Assembly: GCA_025677815.1 (NCBI GenBank)
Contig: JAIXMP010000005.1
Coordinates: 930,001 to 994,000, forward strand
Reading direction: 5' to 3'
From: Phascolomyces articulosus
Taxonomy: Eukaryota; Mucoromycota; Mucoromycetes; Mucorales; Lichtheimiaceae
Length of the DNA stretch: 64,000 nt
This document shows, piece after piece, positions 38,717-50,457 of the stretch. Position 1 is the first letter of the stretch; each line of letters starts with the position of its first letter. The notes beneath the pieces are model-generated. The model did not search any database, had not been told where the DNA came from, and worked only from the letters and a program-made list of their open reading frames with translations. The translations under genes and the position numbers were made by a program.

Positions 38717-38742
<26 letters not shown>
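38717..38742. repeat. (CT)n microsatellite
   Basis: Uninterrupted CT repeat of 13 units starting two bases after the transporter stop codon, so it falls in the 3' UTR. Confidence 0.9.
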
Positions 38743-38747
<5 letters not shown>

Positions 38748-39875
38748 ATACTTCCAACACATGCACAGACTCTCTTCTCTTTTTATATACATAACTTCCC
38801 CTTACACATAAATATAACCATTAGCCATAACCAATTAAGCATAATTTCATCCCTATCATCTTAAAAAAATTGTATTTATATACCACCCTTTCTTTTCTAC
38901 TTTGTACATAGTTATTACTATAACCTTTCTTTTTCGATAATGAATTTACGGTTTTTAAAAAAGATATATAACCAGTACCAGATGACGATGAAACTTAAAA
39001 GAAATGTGTGGATAGGAACGTAGTATGCGAAGATCCTCTGTAAATCATGAGAGGACTATTATTATAAACTGCTATTCCTACTAATATTAAAACTGACAGG
39101 TCAATTTTCTCATCATAAATATTAAAACTACCTCATGTTGAAATTGTCGAGGAATAGAAATGAATGAGGATTCCTGTATTGGATTCTTTGAGCCAGTAAC
39201 AACAGCCAAAATTTTTATTGATAAAAAATAGGCAACTTGGTTCAAGGCAATGACGAAAATCAGAATGTTAGTGAGCAAATCTCAACAAATGATCTATGTG
39301 GCAGCCAAAACAAATAAAAGGCGAATTTCACTAGTTATCCCTAGACGATATATCATATCATCCTATGGCATTGTATATCCACTTTTACATAGTACACCGT
39401 TTCATATATAACGTTTAAACAAAGCATAAATCTTCTTTTAAATTTCTTTCGAAACATATTGTCCTCTTTTTTAACATTCTTCAACTGTAAATAATTAATA
39501 TATCTTCTCTCTTTCATACATAAAAAGGTTGTTTCCATCATGGAATTAGGTGTTATTTTTGTTTGTTATTTGGATATACATATCTACCAGCTTTTGTTAT
39601 TTTTAGTATGTTGTCGTTTGTTGTTGTTGCTATGGGAGGGGGATTTAAGAGGGGGTGTAGGTTGGGAGAGGAAGAGAAATATGAATATAAAGATATGAAT
39701 GGTTTGCTTCTCTCATTTAAATGATAATAATATATAATAAAACAGTAAATAGAAAAGGTACAAAAGGGGAGTTGGAAAAAGAATTAACAGGTAGAAGGGA
39801 AAAAATATAAGAAAAAAAAAGAGAGACATTGCCTTCTTTCATACACAATGCACAGCACTTGACACATATAATAAT
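38743..39875. other. Convergent intergenic region
   Basis: Lies between the 3' ends of the transporter and importin-9. AT-rich, purine-rich near 39750-39830; no gene seen. Confidence 0.45.
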
Positions 39876-42800
39876 CTAATTCTTTAAGGCAATGTTCAAA
39901 GTTTCCTTTTGAAGTTCGTCCAAATGTTGTTGACACATTTCCATAAAGTTATTGGTGTTGTGAGTTGTGCAGTTACGGAAAAAGTCCAATAAGTAAGCCT
40001 TCATATCCGTTTGATAAATAGGATCATCCTTCAATTCTGGATTGTTTTCTTCATAATCATCATCCAATTCTGCAAGCATATCTATTTATTATATAGTAAT
40101 ATAAATATATCTTAATATAATGCAATGATCCCAGAATTTGCAATAGAAAAAGGGAAAAAAAAATCACACACCTGATAAATACTGGATTTCGGCAAGACCG
40201 GAAGTAGGTTCATCTTCCCATTCCTAAATACACAGACGCACGTACATATAAATAAGCTTTTCCCATTCCAATTTTTTCTTTGTTTATATGAAATGTAAAT
40301 AAACTTACATCATCTCCAACTGATTCAACCTCATCTGCTTGACCATTTTGTTCCGAAGTCATGTTATTTTGTAAGTCATCAACTAACAAACGGATAATCT
40401 TGGCATGAACAGGAATAGCAGTGTATTGTTCGGGATCTTTGAGAAAATAACAAAAAGAGTAATAGTCAGTATAAATAAATATTTTTTCAATGTACGTGCA
40501 CGTTATTTACACTGTTTTTTGTTCACTTACTACGCTTGGCTTTGGATCGGGTTACAATACCTCCTTCAGGGTTTGCAACGATATCACCACGAACAGTCAA
40601 ATTTTGAAGTCGAGGATCACTGATCAAGAACAATTTGGAAAGAGCAATAGCACTAAAAAAATAATTAAAATAATGAGTACCTGTCATATTTTCTTCTCAT
40701 ATTTCTCATCATTGTGTATTCAATAGACCACTTTTGTTGCTATGGGTTTTATTATACCTGACTTTAAGGGAATAGTATCCCGAGAATGAGCCAAAGTAAT
40801 CACACCACATCGGTAACAAGATTTCCAAACCGCTACGACCATTGATATTGGTAGTGCAAAGGAATTCAAAAACTGTATCTTGTTGTTGAATAAGTAAATG
40901 GGCGAATACCAAGACCAAAGACTAAGAAATAAAGAACATTCTATGTGAGTATTTTCCTCTTACTTTATATACTTCACCATCTCGATTCAATCCAGTCCAA
41001 AATGTAGTTTTTTTACCTGAACAAATGGTTGATAATCAGTGTTTTGAAGACGGATCAATACTGCATTCAAGAGTTCAGGAAGGACACTAGCAATATTATT
41101 GCCAGCCTTCTTGATCAAGTTGACAATCAAATCACCAACAAAAAGAGATTCGGATGCGGAATTCTTGGGTTCCAACAAACGGGCAACAAAATGGATGACA
41201 TAATCCAAACCCGACTTTCCAGATCCATCGTTCCATTGGATAATGTGATCACTGTCCTTGATAATGTATTGCTTCAAGCATTCTTGAACACTTTGCAAAA
41301 CATCTTCATCTTCGGAACTCCAACCAAGTTGCATGACAATAGGGAACATTTGGTCAGTAAATTCATTGGGCAAAGGTGAGGGGCCGTAACGAACTAAGGA
41401 TGTCAATAAATCAACAACCGACTAGAAAAATAAATAGATATAAAATCCCATATCATGAGTGTGTGATATTATTAAAATGAATAACATTTATATTATTAAA
41501 AAACAATAATAAACTTACAGCAAGGACAGCAGGAGTGTTGCCTGGTGTCTTGAAGACTTGATCAAAGAAGGGAAATGAACGAGCACAGAGGGCAGGGAAA
41601 TAAGCTGGGTTCTCTGCAAAGCTTTCAAACAAATCCAAAATATAGCTGGTAATAATGGAATCGGTAGGGAACTTTTTCCATGTTTCGAGAACAGCAGGTG
41701 TTAACACATATTCATATTTGGCTGCGACTTCTCCATTGATCTACATACCATTAGAAAAATGAATTAGATTAATCGACCTTAAATCACTTAGTCTCCCTCC
41801 TTCTTCATACAATACCTTGACAGCAGAACACAATGATTGCAACAACAACATAAGAGATTCTTCAGATGCTTCAGGCAATAACTGACAGGCACCTTCCAAG
41901 ATGTTTACTTGGTAAGGAGCAGAATATTGAGGATCCAAATCCTTACAATAGCTAGGGAAGAGGGAAAATATTATTAGAAAAAAAAATGATCCATCGCTTT
42001 CATCCAAAAAAATATAATGGGAAAAAGTCCTCATCCAATATATGCTTACTTGTTCAATGCTCTGAGTGCCGAGATCTTGACAGGAATACTGCTAGCAGGA
42101 GATTGCAAGGCATTGACAGCAGCCATAACATATTGGCTTGCCATTTCGGTAGGAAGGACCTTGGCAAATTCGGAAGCAAATACAAATGCTCTACCTTGCA
42201 AGAAAGGGAAAGCAGTTTGATTCATGCTTTCAAGAACAACGTGATCAAAAAGACTCTTCAAATCAAATTGAAGTGAGCGGGATTCATCCTTTAAACCAAA
42301 TATCAAATCTTCAGCAGATCGACCAATAGCCAATAAACAAGATTCTTGGATTTTCCACCAAGAGGTGTTGCCTTGAGCACGAACAGCGTTGGATTCGGTA
42401 ATATGGCGCTGGACAGCAGTTTGAAGAGCTGCGGCAAATGGATCAGGGAAAGATTCTTGCAATGGCTATAAAAAAATTAAAGAACATTTAGAACAAGATT
42501 GTTTTTTCATTCTTCCAAAAATCCAATATCCCTTCTTTCCTCTTCTGAAATAATATTTACCGTAAGGACATCCCAGGATGCAACACGAGCACTGTAGGTG
42601 AATGTACCATCCTCTTCATCAGCAACGTATTGGTTAGCATCAGTAGACCAAGTTTCCATTTGATCTTGAGTAATCTGCATATAGACGATCAAGACATAGA
42701 TCACTTCTTCCAATAATGAGGTAGGTGCATTGTTGTTGACAAAGAGGTGACGAAGAGACTTTTTGGTGCATGCCGATTCCATGAACTCAAAGAGAGCATA

Positions 42801-44296
42801 AAGCAAACTTTGGAATCCAATTTCATTACCGTCCGAGTCTTGGAAAGATTCAGCTACATCGTCCGAATCAGATACAAATTCGGCAATGTATCTTTCGCGC
42901 AACTTATAAAGTTCTCCCCAAATAGGTTCCATTAATTGAGGCAAGATATCTCTAACATAGGTTGAAAATTCACCACTCACAGTACGAATACACTAATTTG
43001 AACAAGTGATAAATGTTAGATCAAGTTAGATTTTCCCTCTCTTTTATTCTTACTCTTCTTTTAACTAATATCCACTTGTTTTAAAATATATATGTAACTT
43101 ACTCTAACTACTTCCATCTTCAAGCCGTATTCTTCACTGGCCTTCTTGGCATCATCTTGGACATGGTGAGCAAGAATTGTATGGAATGCTTGCATCCATT
43201 GAGGTAAGATAGGTGCGATAAATTGATCAGCTGCGCCTGGGTTATCATCACGCAAAGTATCCAACATCTGAACACAGCTGTTGAAAATGCTAACTGCACG
43301 ACCACGGGTACGGAATGAGTAAACCTAAAGAAGAGCCTATTAGTCTTGTTTCTTTTTATCACACTCACCCATCCTTTCTCCCTTTTTCCATTATCCATCC
43401 ATTTTATACGTATATATAAATATATGAACATACCGTATCCGAAGTCAAAATATTGTAAAGTTCAGGGATCAATACTGGGCCGACTTGTGGCAATTGTTGG
43501 ATACTAATATCTCTTTGAACCATTTCGAGCAAGACGCGCATGGCACCATGAACAGCATCAACACTATTTGACTTAAGATAACTTAACAACACATCAAACA
43601 AGTTGGGCCAATCTTCTGGGAAATCATCGTGTGCAATCTTTGATACAACATAAGCGGCGACGACACGAATTTTGGATTCAGGATCACCGAGACCTTGAAC
43701 GATAATTTCACGAATAGCACTCTTACACTATTGATAGTAGAATAACAAGGTCCAGGTATCAATAAAAGGGTGCAAGACACACCGAAACTACAAATTATAG
43801 ATAAATCATTTTTTTCTTTTTTCTCTATTCTCCATTACTTACTTCTGGTGAAGGTTCAGGTCCTTGGAAAGTGTCATCCTCGCGACTAGACCAATGGGTA
43901 GTAACATAGGTTTTCAAAGTTAATGCTGCCAAGTAATCATATTGGTTAAGGATTCATTCCATAAAATAATAATCTTTTTGTAAAATTAGTTCTATATAAC
44001 TATATTAATATAAAAAAAAAGGATATTTGTCGATGAGGAACAGCAAGGTCCTGTGCAACGGTTAAACGAGCCAAGCTCACAGGGAATTCTATATAATTTT
44101 TTAACAAGTGTGAAAAGTAGGATTTAATATATTAAAAAAAGAACAATAAAAAAAAGTTCGATCTTCATTGAATATAAAGTTTGATTATACCTGGAGAGGT
44201 TGCTTCAAGTTCTTTTAAACGTTGTTCGGCAGCCGAGCGAATGGCACCATCGGGATTACCAACTTGGAGCAAAGTTTCATAAACGGCCTGATCCAT
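39876..44296 (-). CDS. KAP114: Importin-9 (Kap114), karyopherin-beta nuclear import receptor
   Basis: Minus strand, many exons. The start at 44296 gives MDQAVYETLLQVGNPDGAIR, the importin-beta N-terminal helix with QRLKELE. Large HEAT-repeat exons follow (43601-43440, 42980-42560, 42462-42051, 41406-41025, and others) with ALRALNNYC, FVFASEFAKVLP and LEILLPMWCDYFG. A diagnostic C-terminal part has a TRSKAKRDPEQYTAIPVHAK block, an acidic region (GDDEWEDEPTSG, ELDDDYEENNPELKDDPIYQ) and a last helix ending in ALKN. This order matches importin-9/Kap114, which carries histones H2A-H2B, TBP and other cargo to the nucleus. Estimated length is about 1,000 aa, normal for the family. Most exons join cleanly through GT-AG sites and I saw no break. 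Confidence 0.93.
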
Positions 44297-44950
44297 GTTC
44301 GAAGTCAAAGCAGTAACAAAGGGGTTACAAGAGAAAACACGAACGCGTTCAAGTTTTTTACGCGTAGATAAAAAAAAAGTTTCAAGGCGGATTTTGAAAT
44401 AAACCGTTGTACAAAAAGAATAGAGTTCATCTTGTTGAGTGCGGTTTGAACAATGGTGACAAACAACATGCTGATAGTTTATTAGCACCTTATTTTATTA
44501 AATCGACAGAGCGCTTTGTTGAATAACATACTTTCTGTATTTTACACTCATGCGTTTAATTGATGCTATCAATACAACGTCAAGATTCTCAGAATAATAA
44601 TTACTTTGCAACTATAGCTATTTTCATTAATGTTGGTTTTGAACACCTGCTTTTTCATGTCCACACCTCCCCTTAAACAAGTATTTTTCTATGCCAGTCG
44701 AAAGAGTACTAGAATAAGACGTATTAGCTTGCCAAAAAAGTACTTTTTTAAAAAAAATTGCGTCCTTTATTACAAAGTCTTATAATATTACATATATCAA
44801 GGTAACGATTGGTCAGCCTGTAGTTTTATAATGTGAGTATATCTATAATGATGGTGTTGTCTTTATTACCTGTGGCAAAGTAATAAAGATTTGGGAAGTG
44901 ATATATTATGCAAATGATGAATTTTATAGTAGGCATATAATTTTTAAAAA
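44297..44950. other. Upstream region of importin-9
   Basis: AT-rich with no supported gene. A minus-strand frame continues upstream of the importin start to 44488, but it lacks the karyopherin pattern. Confidence 0.4.
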
Positions 44951-45680
44951 ATGTATTATATCAGATACAGCAGGGTTACTGGAGGAGACACCTTGATACC
45001 TGAATATTCTAACATTCTTCGTGATATTATTATTATTATTGCCTCCATTGAAAAATTCAGTAATTCCATGAGCCGTGATATTCGACTATTTGCAATACGT
45101 AAAGATGTTAATTTATTCACCTGCCCGAATACTTTAAGAGTATTGTCAGTAACAATAGAAAAGCCATCCAAGAGCAATTCTTTAAAAAAGCAGTTTGCAT
45201 TATTACGCATCAAAAAGCAGCAAATGCAACCATTCCATCGGTTGTTTGTAAATCATCGATATTGTATAAACACAATATTTCAAGTTGTTATAATACATTT
45301 CCCAACTTCAATAAAGTTTTATCATCAATGAGAACACGAGAAAGACGTAATTCCTGGATATTTTCAAGTTGATCAAACGTGTGGAATTTGTTACTCATAG
45401 TAATACCATGAAAACTAACGGCATGTTGTTGGAGTTGATTAATATTTGTTCCAGTCGTATCAGTAATAATGCCTCGATCAAACACTTCGATATCATTTTC
45501 TTGCAATTGCAGCATACCTTCACCATAAAAGAAAATTAATAAATAGGTCGTTTGACTTTACCTTCCTTGAGCAACGGCCAAGAACGAATTCATTTTTTGT
45601 TTGACAGCCCATTCCTTATCGTGGACCATGATATCGATATTATCCATGCCAGCCAATAAATAAGCAACTTATTATATCAG
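44951..45680 (-). pseudogene. Decayed F-box/LRR family copy (LRR part)
   Basis: Minus strand. LRR-type blocks appear in shifting frames: EWAVKQKMNSFLAVAQG (near 45590), FDQLENIQELRLSRVLIDDK (45515-45288), a stop, then QLEILCLYNIDDLQTTDG, another stop and frame change, and KELLLDGFSIVTDN with LTSLRIANSRI (45213-44956). The repeat of L..L.L....I resembles the LRR half of the intact genes at 10-20 kb. Stops and frameshifts in three places mean it is not a working gene. No F-box segment remains upstream of this copy. Confidence 0.55.
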
Positions 45681-45999
45681 TAAGATATTGAAGGTCGGTT
45701 ATTATTCTTAACCAACATATTATCAAATTATATTGCGTGTACATGATGACATATTTGTTGTTTTATTTATATAACCTGAATCAGGAACTTGTTTCAGATT
45801 GGACAAAGTAGAAGTTTTGGTTTTTATGGAATAGCGATCATTAAACAAGGTTTATTTTACAAAAGAATATGATGACTGGAAACAAGAAGAAGACTCTTGT
45901 ATTAATGGATAATAAAGGGTAATAAGCAATTTCAATAAAAAAGAAGGTTGTTTTATAGTGTATGTTGAAGAAGTTATATGATATGATCACCGAATGAGA

Positions 46000-46176
46000 A
46001 CCTGCCATGGCATGAGAACTTGACATGGAAAAGGACCTCAACCTGGGAAAGGAATCGAGGCACGGAATGAGACTTGACACGGAATGAAACTTGGCTTGAA
46101 AAAACATCATGACCTGGAAGACAACCTTGCCTTGAAAGGAGCTTGCTTGAAAAGAGAACTTGACTTTGGAATGCCT
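46000..46176. repeat. Imperfect tandem repeat, period about 18-20 bp
   Basis: About nine degenerate units of the form GAACTTGACATGGAAAAG are stacked: GACCTCAACCTGGGAAAG, ACTTGACACGGAATGAA, CATGACCTGGAAGACA, AACCTTGCCTTGAAAG and similar. The repeat is purine-rich and sits between two decayed F-box/LRR copies. Confidence 0.6.
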
Positions 46177-47024
46177 ATAAATATAAAAAAAATTACGCTC
46201 TTTCACGCACTCAGCCAGTAGCTTGTTGCCAAGCATTCATGGCTCGCTGCCACCATCCTCAGTACTTCTTCATTTGAATGGCTCCGCTTATGAGTGTGAT
46301 TGTAATGAGGTACTACAACCAATGAGGGGGATTTTAAGGGAAATCTCAGAATTATGCATTGAGATTAAAGTAAACAGTGGGGGATTGACTTTTGAAGTTA
46401 ATAATAGGGTTCGGAATGAGGGTGCCTAATTGACTTGTTAACGATAATGCCCTCACGTGACATTAACGGTCCCCAATGACGAAAGGGACGGACAGAGCAT
46501 CACTGTTGGATAACTTTCTTGACTGTCAGTAATGGACGTGCCCAACTGTCGGCAAAGAAAAAGAAAAAAAGAGAAACATAAAATTGGGTTTGTGGTTCTT
46601 TTTATTTATCACTGCGCGTCAATCGGAACGTAAATCAAATTAATACGGTGCATAAATATTGTATCGCTACTATAATCCATAATATTAAAGAATATGGTGT
46701 TGCAATTATACTTTTGAAGAAATGGTTGATTCTAAGCATATACATTCCCTTTTAAGCACTGTTTTTTTTGTAATATTCTAGCTATATTATGTGTTCAAGT
46801 AAAATAAATCCAAGCAACGCCATCCACACGATACTTGAAATTGGTCATCATCGAGAACCCCTGCTTCCGTTTGTTCATGGACTTTATTTCATGAAAGTCA
46901 AGTATCAATTTTTATACCAAATAAACATAATAAAAACTTAAATGGAAATGAATATACAATTGAAGACGGTGCTTAAGAATTATAATAATTGGTTATAAAA
47001 TAATAATAATACTATATTATATGT
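46177..47024. other. Spacer between decayed F-box/LRR copies
   Basis: Includes a plus-strand frame at 46223-46429 with mixed composition and no family match, and a locally GC-richer patch at 46440-46555 holding the palindrome TCACGTGA (E-box core). No gene supported. Confidence 0.35.
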
Positions 47025-47790
47025 TTAGTATATAATATCGGGGTGTACTCTGGAAGCGTTGTTATCAAGAGAGGCACCTCGACATTCAAATACTTTGACA
47101 TTCTTGTTTTTATTACCATTGATGACTTCGGTAATTCCTTGATCTGTGATATGCCTATTATTATATGCGACACAAAATGACATTAAAGCGCTGGCTAGGC
47201 CAAATATGTCGAGGACTTGGTCGTTGGTGGTGCTGAAATTAACGAAGTACAATTTTTAATTGAGTGATTATTTTGATTACGCGTTTTTTTGGCAAATGCA
47301 ATCATTCCTTCAATACGCGTAATAGTTGAACATTATTTCTTGCAATATGTTCTTCATTATCAATTCTTCATGTAACACACCAATATACAAGACATCCAAG
47401 AATTGGCATGTACAATTCAGGATCCACTTTCGCCACTCTCTGAAAACCTGTATGCAAGTGACTTGATCAAGTTGTTCGTGTAGTGATGTAGGATGATATC
47501 TGTGACTTCAATGTAGGTACAAGCCTTACGACTTGATCAGCGTCTGCGTAGGCTTCTTGGAATTGACCATTCATGGAGAAGTCATAGGAGTGAATTTCAA
47601 GTAATACAACAAGGATGAGTTGACTTTCTTCTTGTTGTACATGTTCCATTACTGCTGCCGATGCATAATCTATTACTTGTTGATGGTTATGGGTTTGAAT
47701 AGCTTCATAAAGTTGCTGGACTTAACTATCAGGAAAAAGATAATTCTAAAATATAAAGGAAATTGGATGATGGAATTGTTGTAGCTATAA
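47025..47790 (-). pseudogene. Decayed F-box/TPR/LRR copy (TPR, F-box and last LRR)
   Basis: Minus strand. From about 47740 a TPR-like block reads EAIQTHNHQQVIDYASAAV, then QFQEAYADADQVVRLVPT, parallel to the TPR part of the intact genes. After a frame change an F-box remnant reads QVFREWRKWILNCTC (compare VSREWRDRL in paralogue A). The block 47252-47025 has a C-terminal LRR pattern (ITDQGITEVINGNKNKNVK). About 250 codons of LRR present in the intact paralogues are missing between the F-box and this end. The copy therefore carries an internal deletion plus frameshifts. Confidence 0.6.
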
Positions 47791-48447
47791 AAACTAATGC
47801 GTACAGTTTATCAGCAACAAAGAAAGAAAGAAAAAAAATAAAGAGGAGAGAAAGTGTTAACACTGTAAAAATTCGGCCCAGATAGTAAATATTTACGCGT
47901 ATGTTGTGTCACCATCACAGAAACCTGAATTGGTAATGGATGTCAAAATGGATGTGCTTATAATTTTATAATACAATTTTATATATACCAAGTATACGCA
48001 CACACCACATGATAACAGCTTCAACCATTATTGTTGCTTTATCAACTCTCGTTGTGAATCTTTCCTCTGTTATTTTATAGTTTACCCAAATATATAACAC
48101 TACACATCTCTGGCACAACAGATGGAGGATATCAAACATCAAATGTTACCATCTTCCAGTAATTTAAAAGGCATAGAACGACATTCTATACATTCTTCCA
48201 ACATTCATCTCTTTAGATAGAAGTACATCGTTACGATCTACTTCTCTTTTTTTAAGGTACTTCTAACAATTTGTTATTTTTTAAAAAAAACTGAATTGTT
48301 GGATCCACCTGTATATGATCTTGTTACACAAAGAGACAAAGTACTAAGTATCCTTTAACCATGAAGAAACAAAATAAATAGTGGTAACACTCCATGTATA
48401 CTATTTTCAAAAGAAAAGAAAAAAGCAACGTGTATATATCATTTTCT
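47791..48447. other. AT-rich spacer
   Basis: No gene seen. It separates the F-box relic from the peptidase relic; both lie on the minus strand. Confidence 0.4.
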
Positions 48448-49358
48448 TTATTTAGTAAAGCTTCTATAATATTCCATAAGAGAACGAGTGGGTTGGCCTA
48501 TAACCAAAAGATAAATTATGAGTGTCCATGATTAAGAGAATTTCAAGACAAAAAAATAATGATACAAAAAAGGATTGTAAAACCCATTATGTACCTGACA
48601 TGCCCTTGATATGATATCCCTATGTAGCAGCAGCATCCATGGTACCAGCAATATCCAAATGAGCCCATGCAGGATGTTGTAATTTACCTAGTTTCTCTTT
48701 ATCTAAACCTTCCACAAATTGAGACAAGAAAGCAGCAGCCGAGGCAGCACCTCCAGGACGTCCCTTGCCCAAGTTATTCAAATCAGCTACATCGGATTCT
48801 TTCATTTCCATCAAATAACCATCATCCAAGGGCATTCTCCAGAATGGATCCAATGTCATGTTGCCTGCATCATTTAATCGTTTCCATAATTCGTCCGAGT
48901 TAGTGAAGGCACCTGTATACACTTCACCAAGTGCAACCATACAAGCACCCGTTAATGTGGCCAAATCGATGATACTTGCGGGTTTGAATTTCGAACTGGT
49001 GTTGTATAATGCGTCGGCCTAATCATATAAGATCATTAAAAAGAATGTGTTAATAAAAAAAAGGTTGTTCAAATAAATAGATAGTTCCACGGAGGGTTTT
49101 TTTTCATCTTTCTATCTGTTGTTGCTCATAATTACCAAAATCAAGCGACCTGTTTTCGTCACGAAAATGCAAAATACAAGATTATTAGATTATACTGGTT
49201 CATATGGGTATCTCATTTTATCATTTTCTTAAAAACACGCTTACCTTCGGCATCGGTATCCATCACTTCAATCGATTTGCCATTCATGGCACGGACCACG
49301 TCACCGGGCTTTATTGCTTTTCCTGAAGGCAAGTTTTCGCAAAGAGCGAGGAATATCA
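48448..49358 (-). pseudogene. M17 leucine aminopeptidase, 5'-truncated and with an in-frame stop
   Basis: Minus strand. Coding similarity begins near 49358 with [19 protein letters not shown] and continues with [13 protein letters not shown], the M17 signature with metal ligands Asp and Glu. After an intron follow DALYNTSSKFKPASIIDLAT, LTGACMVALGEVYTGAF and PAWAHLDIAGTMDAAAT. A TAG at 48622-48620 then interrupts the frame. Beyond it the same frame reads GYHIKGMSG, splices with GT-AG, and ends SGQPTRSLMEYY to a TAA at 48448, the normal M17 C-terminus. The N-terminal domain and the catalytic Lys block (the GKGVTFDSGG-type motif) are not found in the 1.1 kb upstream. Both defects point to a dead partial copy; readthrough is an unlikely alternative. 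Confidence 0.7.
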
Positions 49359-50220
49359 TATAAAATTATTTTTCATCATTCTTTACTCTTACTTTACTTA
49401 ATATCTTTTTGTACATCATATAATCAACCCAGATACATAAAAGACCACCTATTCAACTTCCTTGATACTTTGTATTGTGTAAGTGCCTACCATTTCCCTT
49501 GATCAACCATATATTATGTTGATTTGCAGAACGATAACACCCTTTTTTATATAACAAAAATGAGATGGAGAGCTATATATATAAGTTGTAGGCATCTAAC
49601 ATAAACACATTTTTGCAAAGACTGTTTATAATATTGGATCAAATGTTTGGAAAATGAGAAAGGATAGTAATTGAACATATTTTAGATGGAGCACTATAAA
49701 AACAAAACTAGTGCGCTACTTTTACAAGTAGGTGCGTGATCTATGCGTTATTATAAATAAAACGTCATACTTACTGTACGTAACCACATCGTAAATACGA
49801 CGATTTTAGCAATAACTCTTCAATTTATTAATACTATTCCTTCAAGAGAGACAAGTATATTATATTGAGTAAAAAAGAACGCGGCTGCATTATCTCTGTC
49901 CCTTTTCTTATCTTTCTCATTTTGAGAAATAATTTTGGATCTGGAGACACAGCTGACTTTTAGGCATTGATGGATGGATATCGATGAGAGAAATCAGGTA
50001 GGAGGTTTGATTAACTAAAATTGGCCTTTTTTTGATTATAGAAAGATAAGAAAAAAGAAAAAAACAAGGAGGTTCATTCCGGTTATCAATATAAAAAAAC
50101 CCTGCTGATAATGCACCTTTGTAACCACACTACTTTTTAAAGATAACAAACAAATAACAAAAATGAATTGATAATGATTATAATAATAAGAATAAAAAAC
50201 TTTTTTTTTCCTTTGAATAA
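49359..50220. other. Spacer upstream of the peptidase relic
   Basis: AT-rich. I looked here for missing peptidase exons on the minus strand and found none. Confidence 0.4.
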
Positions 50221-50235
50221 ATTCAAAAAAAGATG

Positions 50236-50356
50236 GTGCATTAAGCCTTATCAGCCAATCATTTTGTAGAACGCAAACTTCGCCATCGCTTGCCTAATCT
50301 TCAACACATCTGATTTGTTTGTTAACCCATTTCGGTGAATCCCTTATATAAAAGGG
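50236..50356 (+). promoter_or_regulatory. GATA, CCAAT and TATA elements upstream of the siroheme synthase gene
   Basis: CTTATCA (reverse GATA site) and AGCCAATC (CCAAT box) lie next to each other at about 50247-50260. At 50341-50356 CCCTTATATAAAAGGG forms an imperfect palindrome that includes TATATAAA, about 100 bases before the start codon. Fungal GATA and CCAAT-binding factors commonly control nitrogen and sulfur assimilation genes, which fits siroheme supply; the binding itself is inferred. Confidence 0.4.
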
Positions 50357-50457
50357 TGATCCCTCCAATCTATCATAAAATGATTAATATTACTACTTCT
50401 TTTCTCTTTCTTTACACTATTATCCACCTCCCTCCCTACTCTTTTAATAACAATTAA

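Noticed and set aside
46223..46429. Plus-strand 68-codon frame near the tandem repeat
   Set aside because: Composition is not convincing and no homologous pattern is recognised; opposite in strand to all nearby relics.
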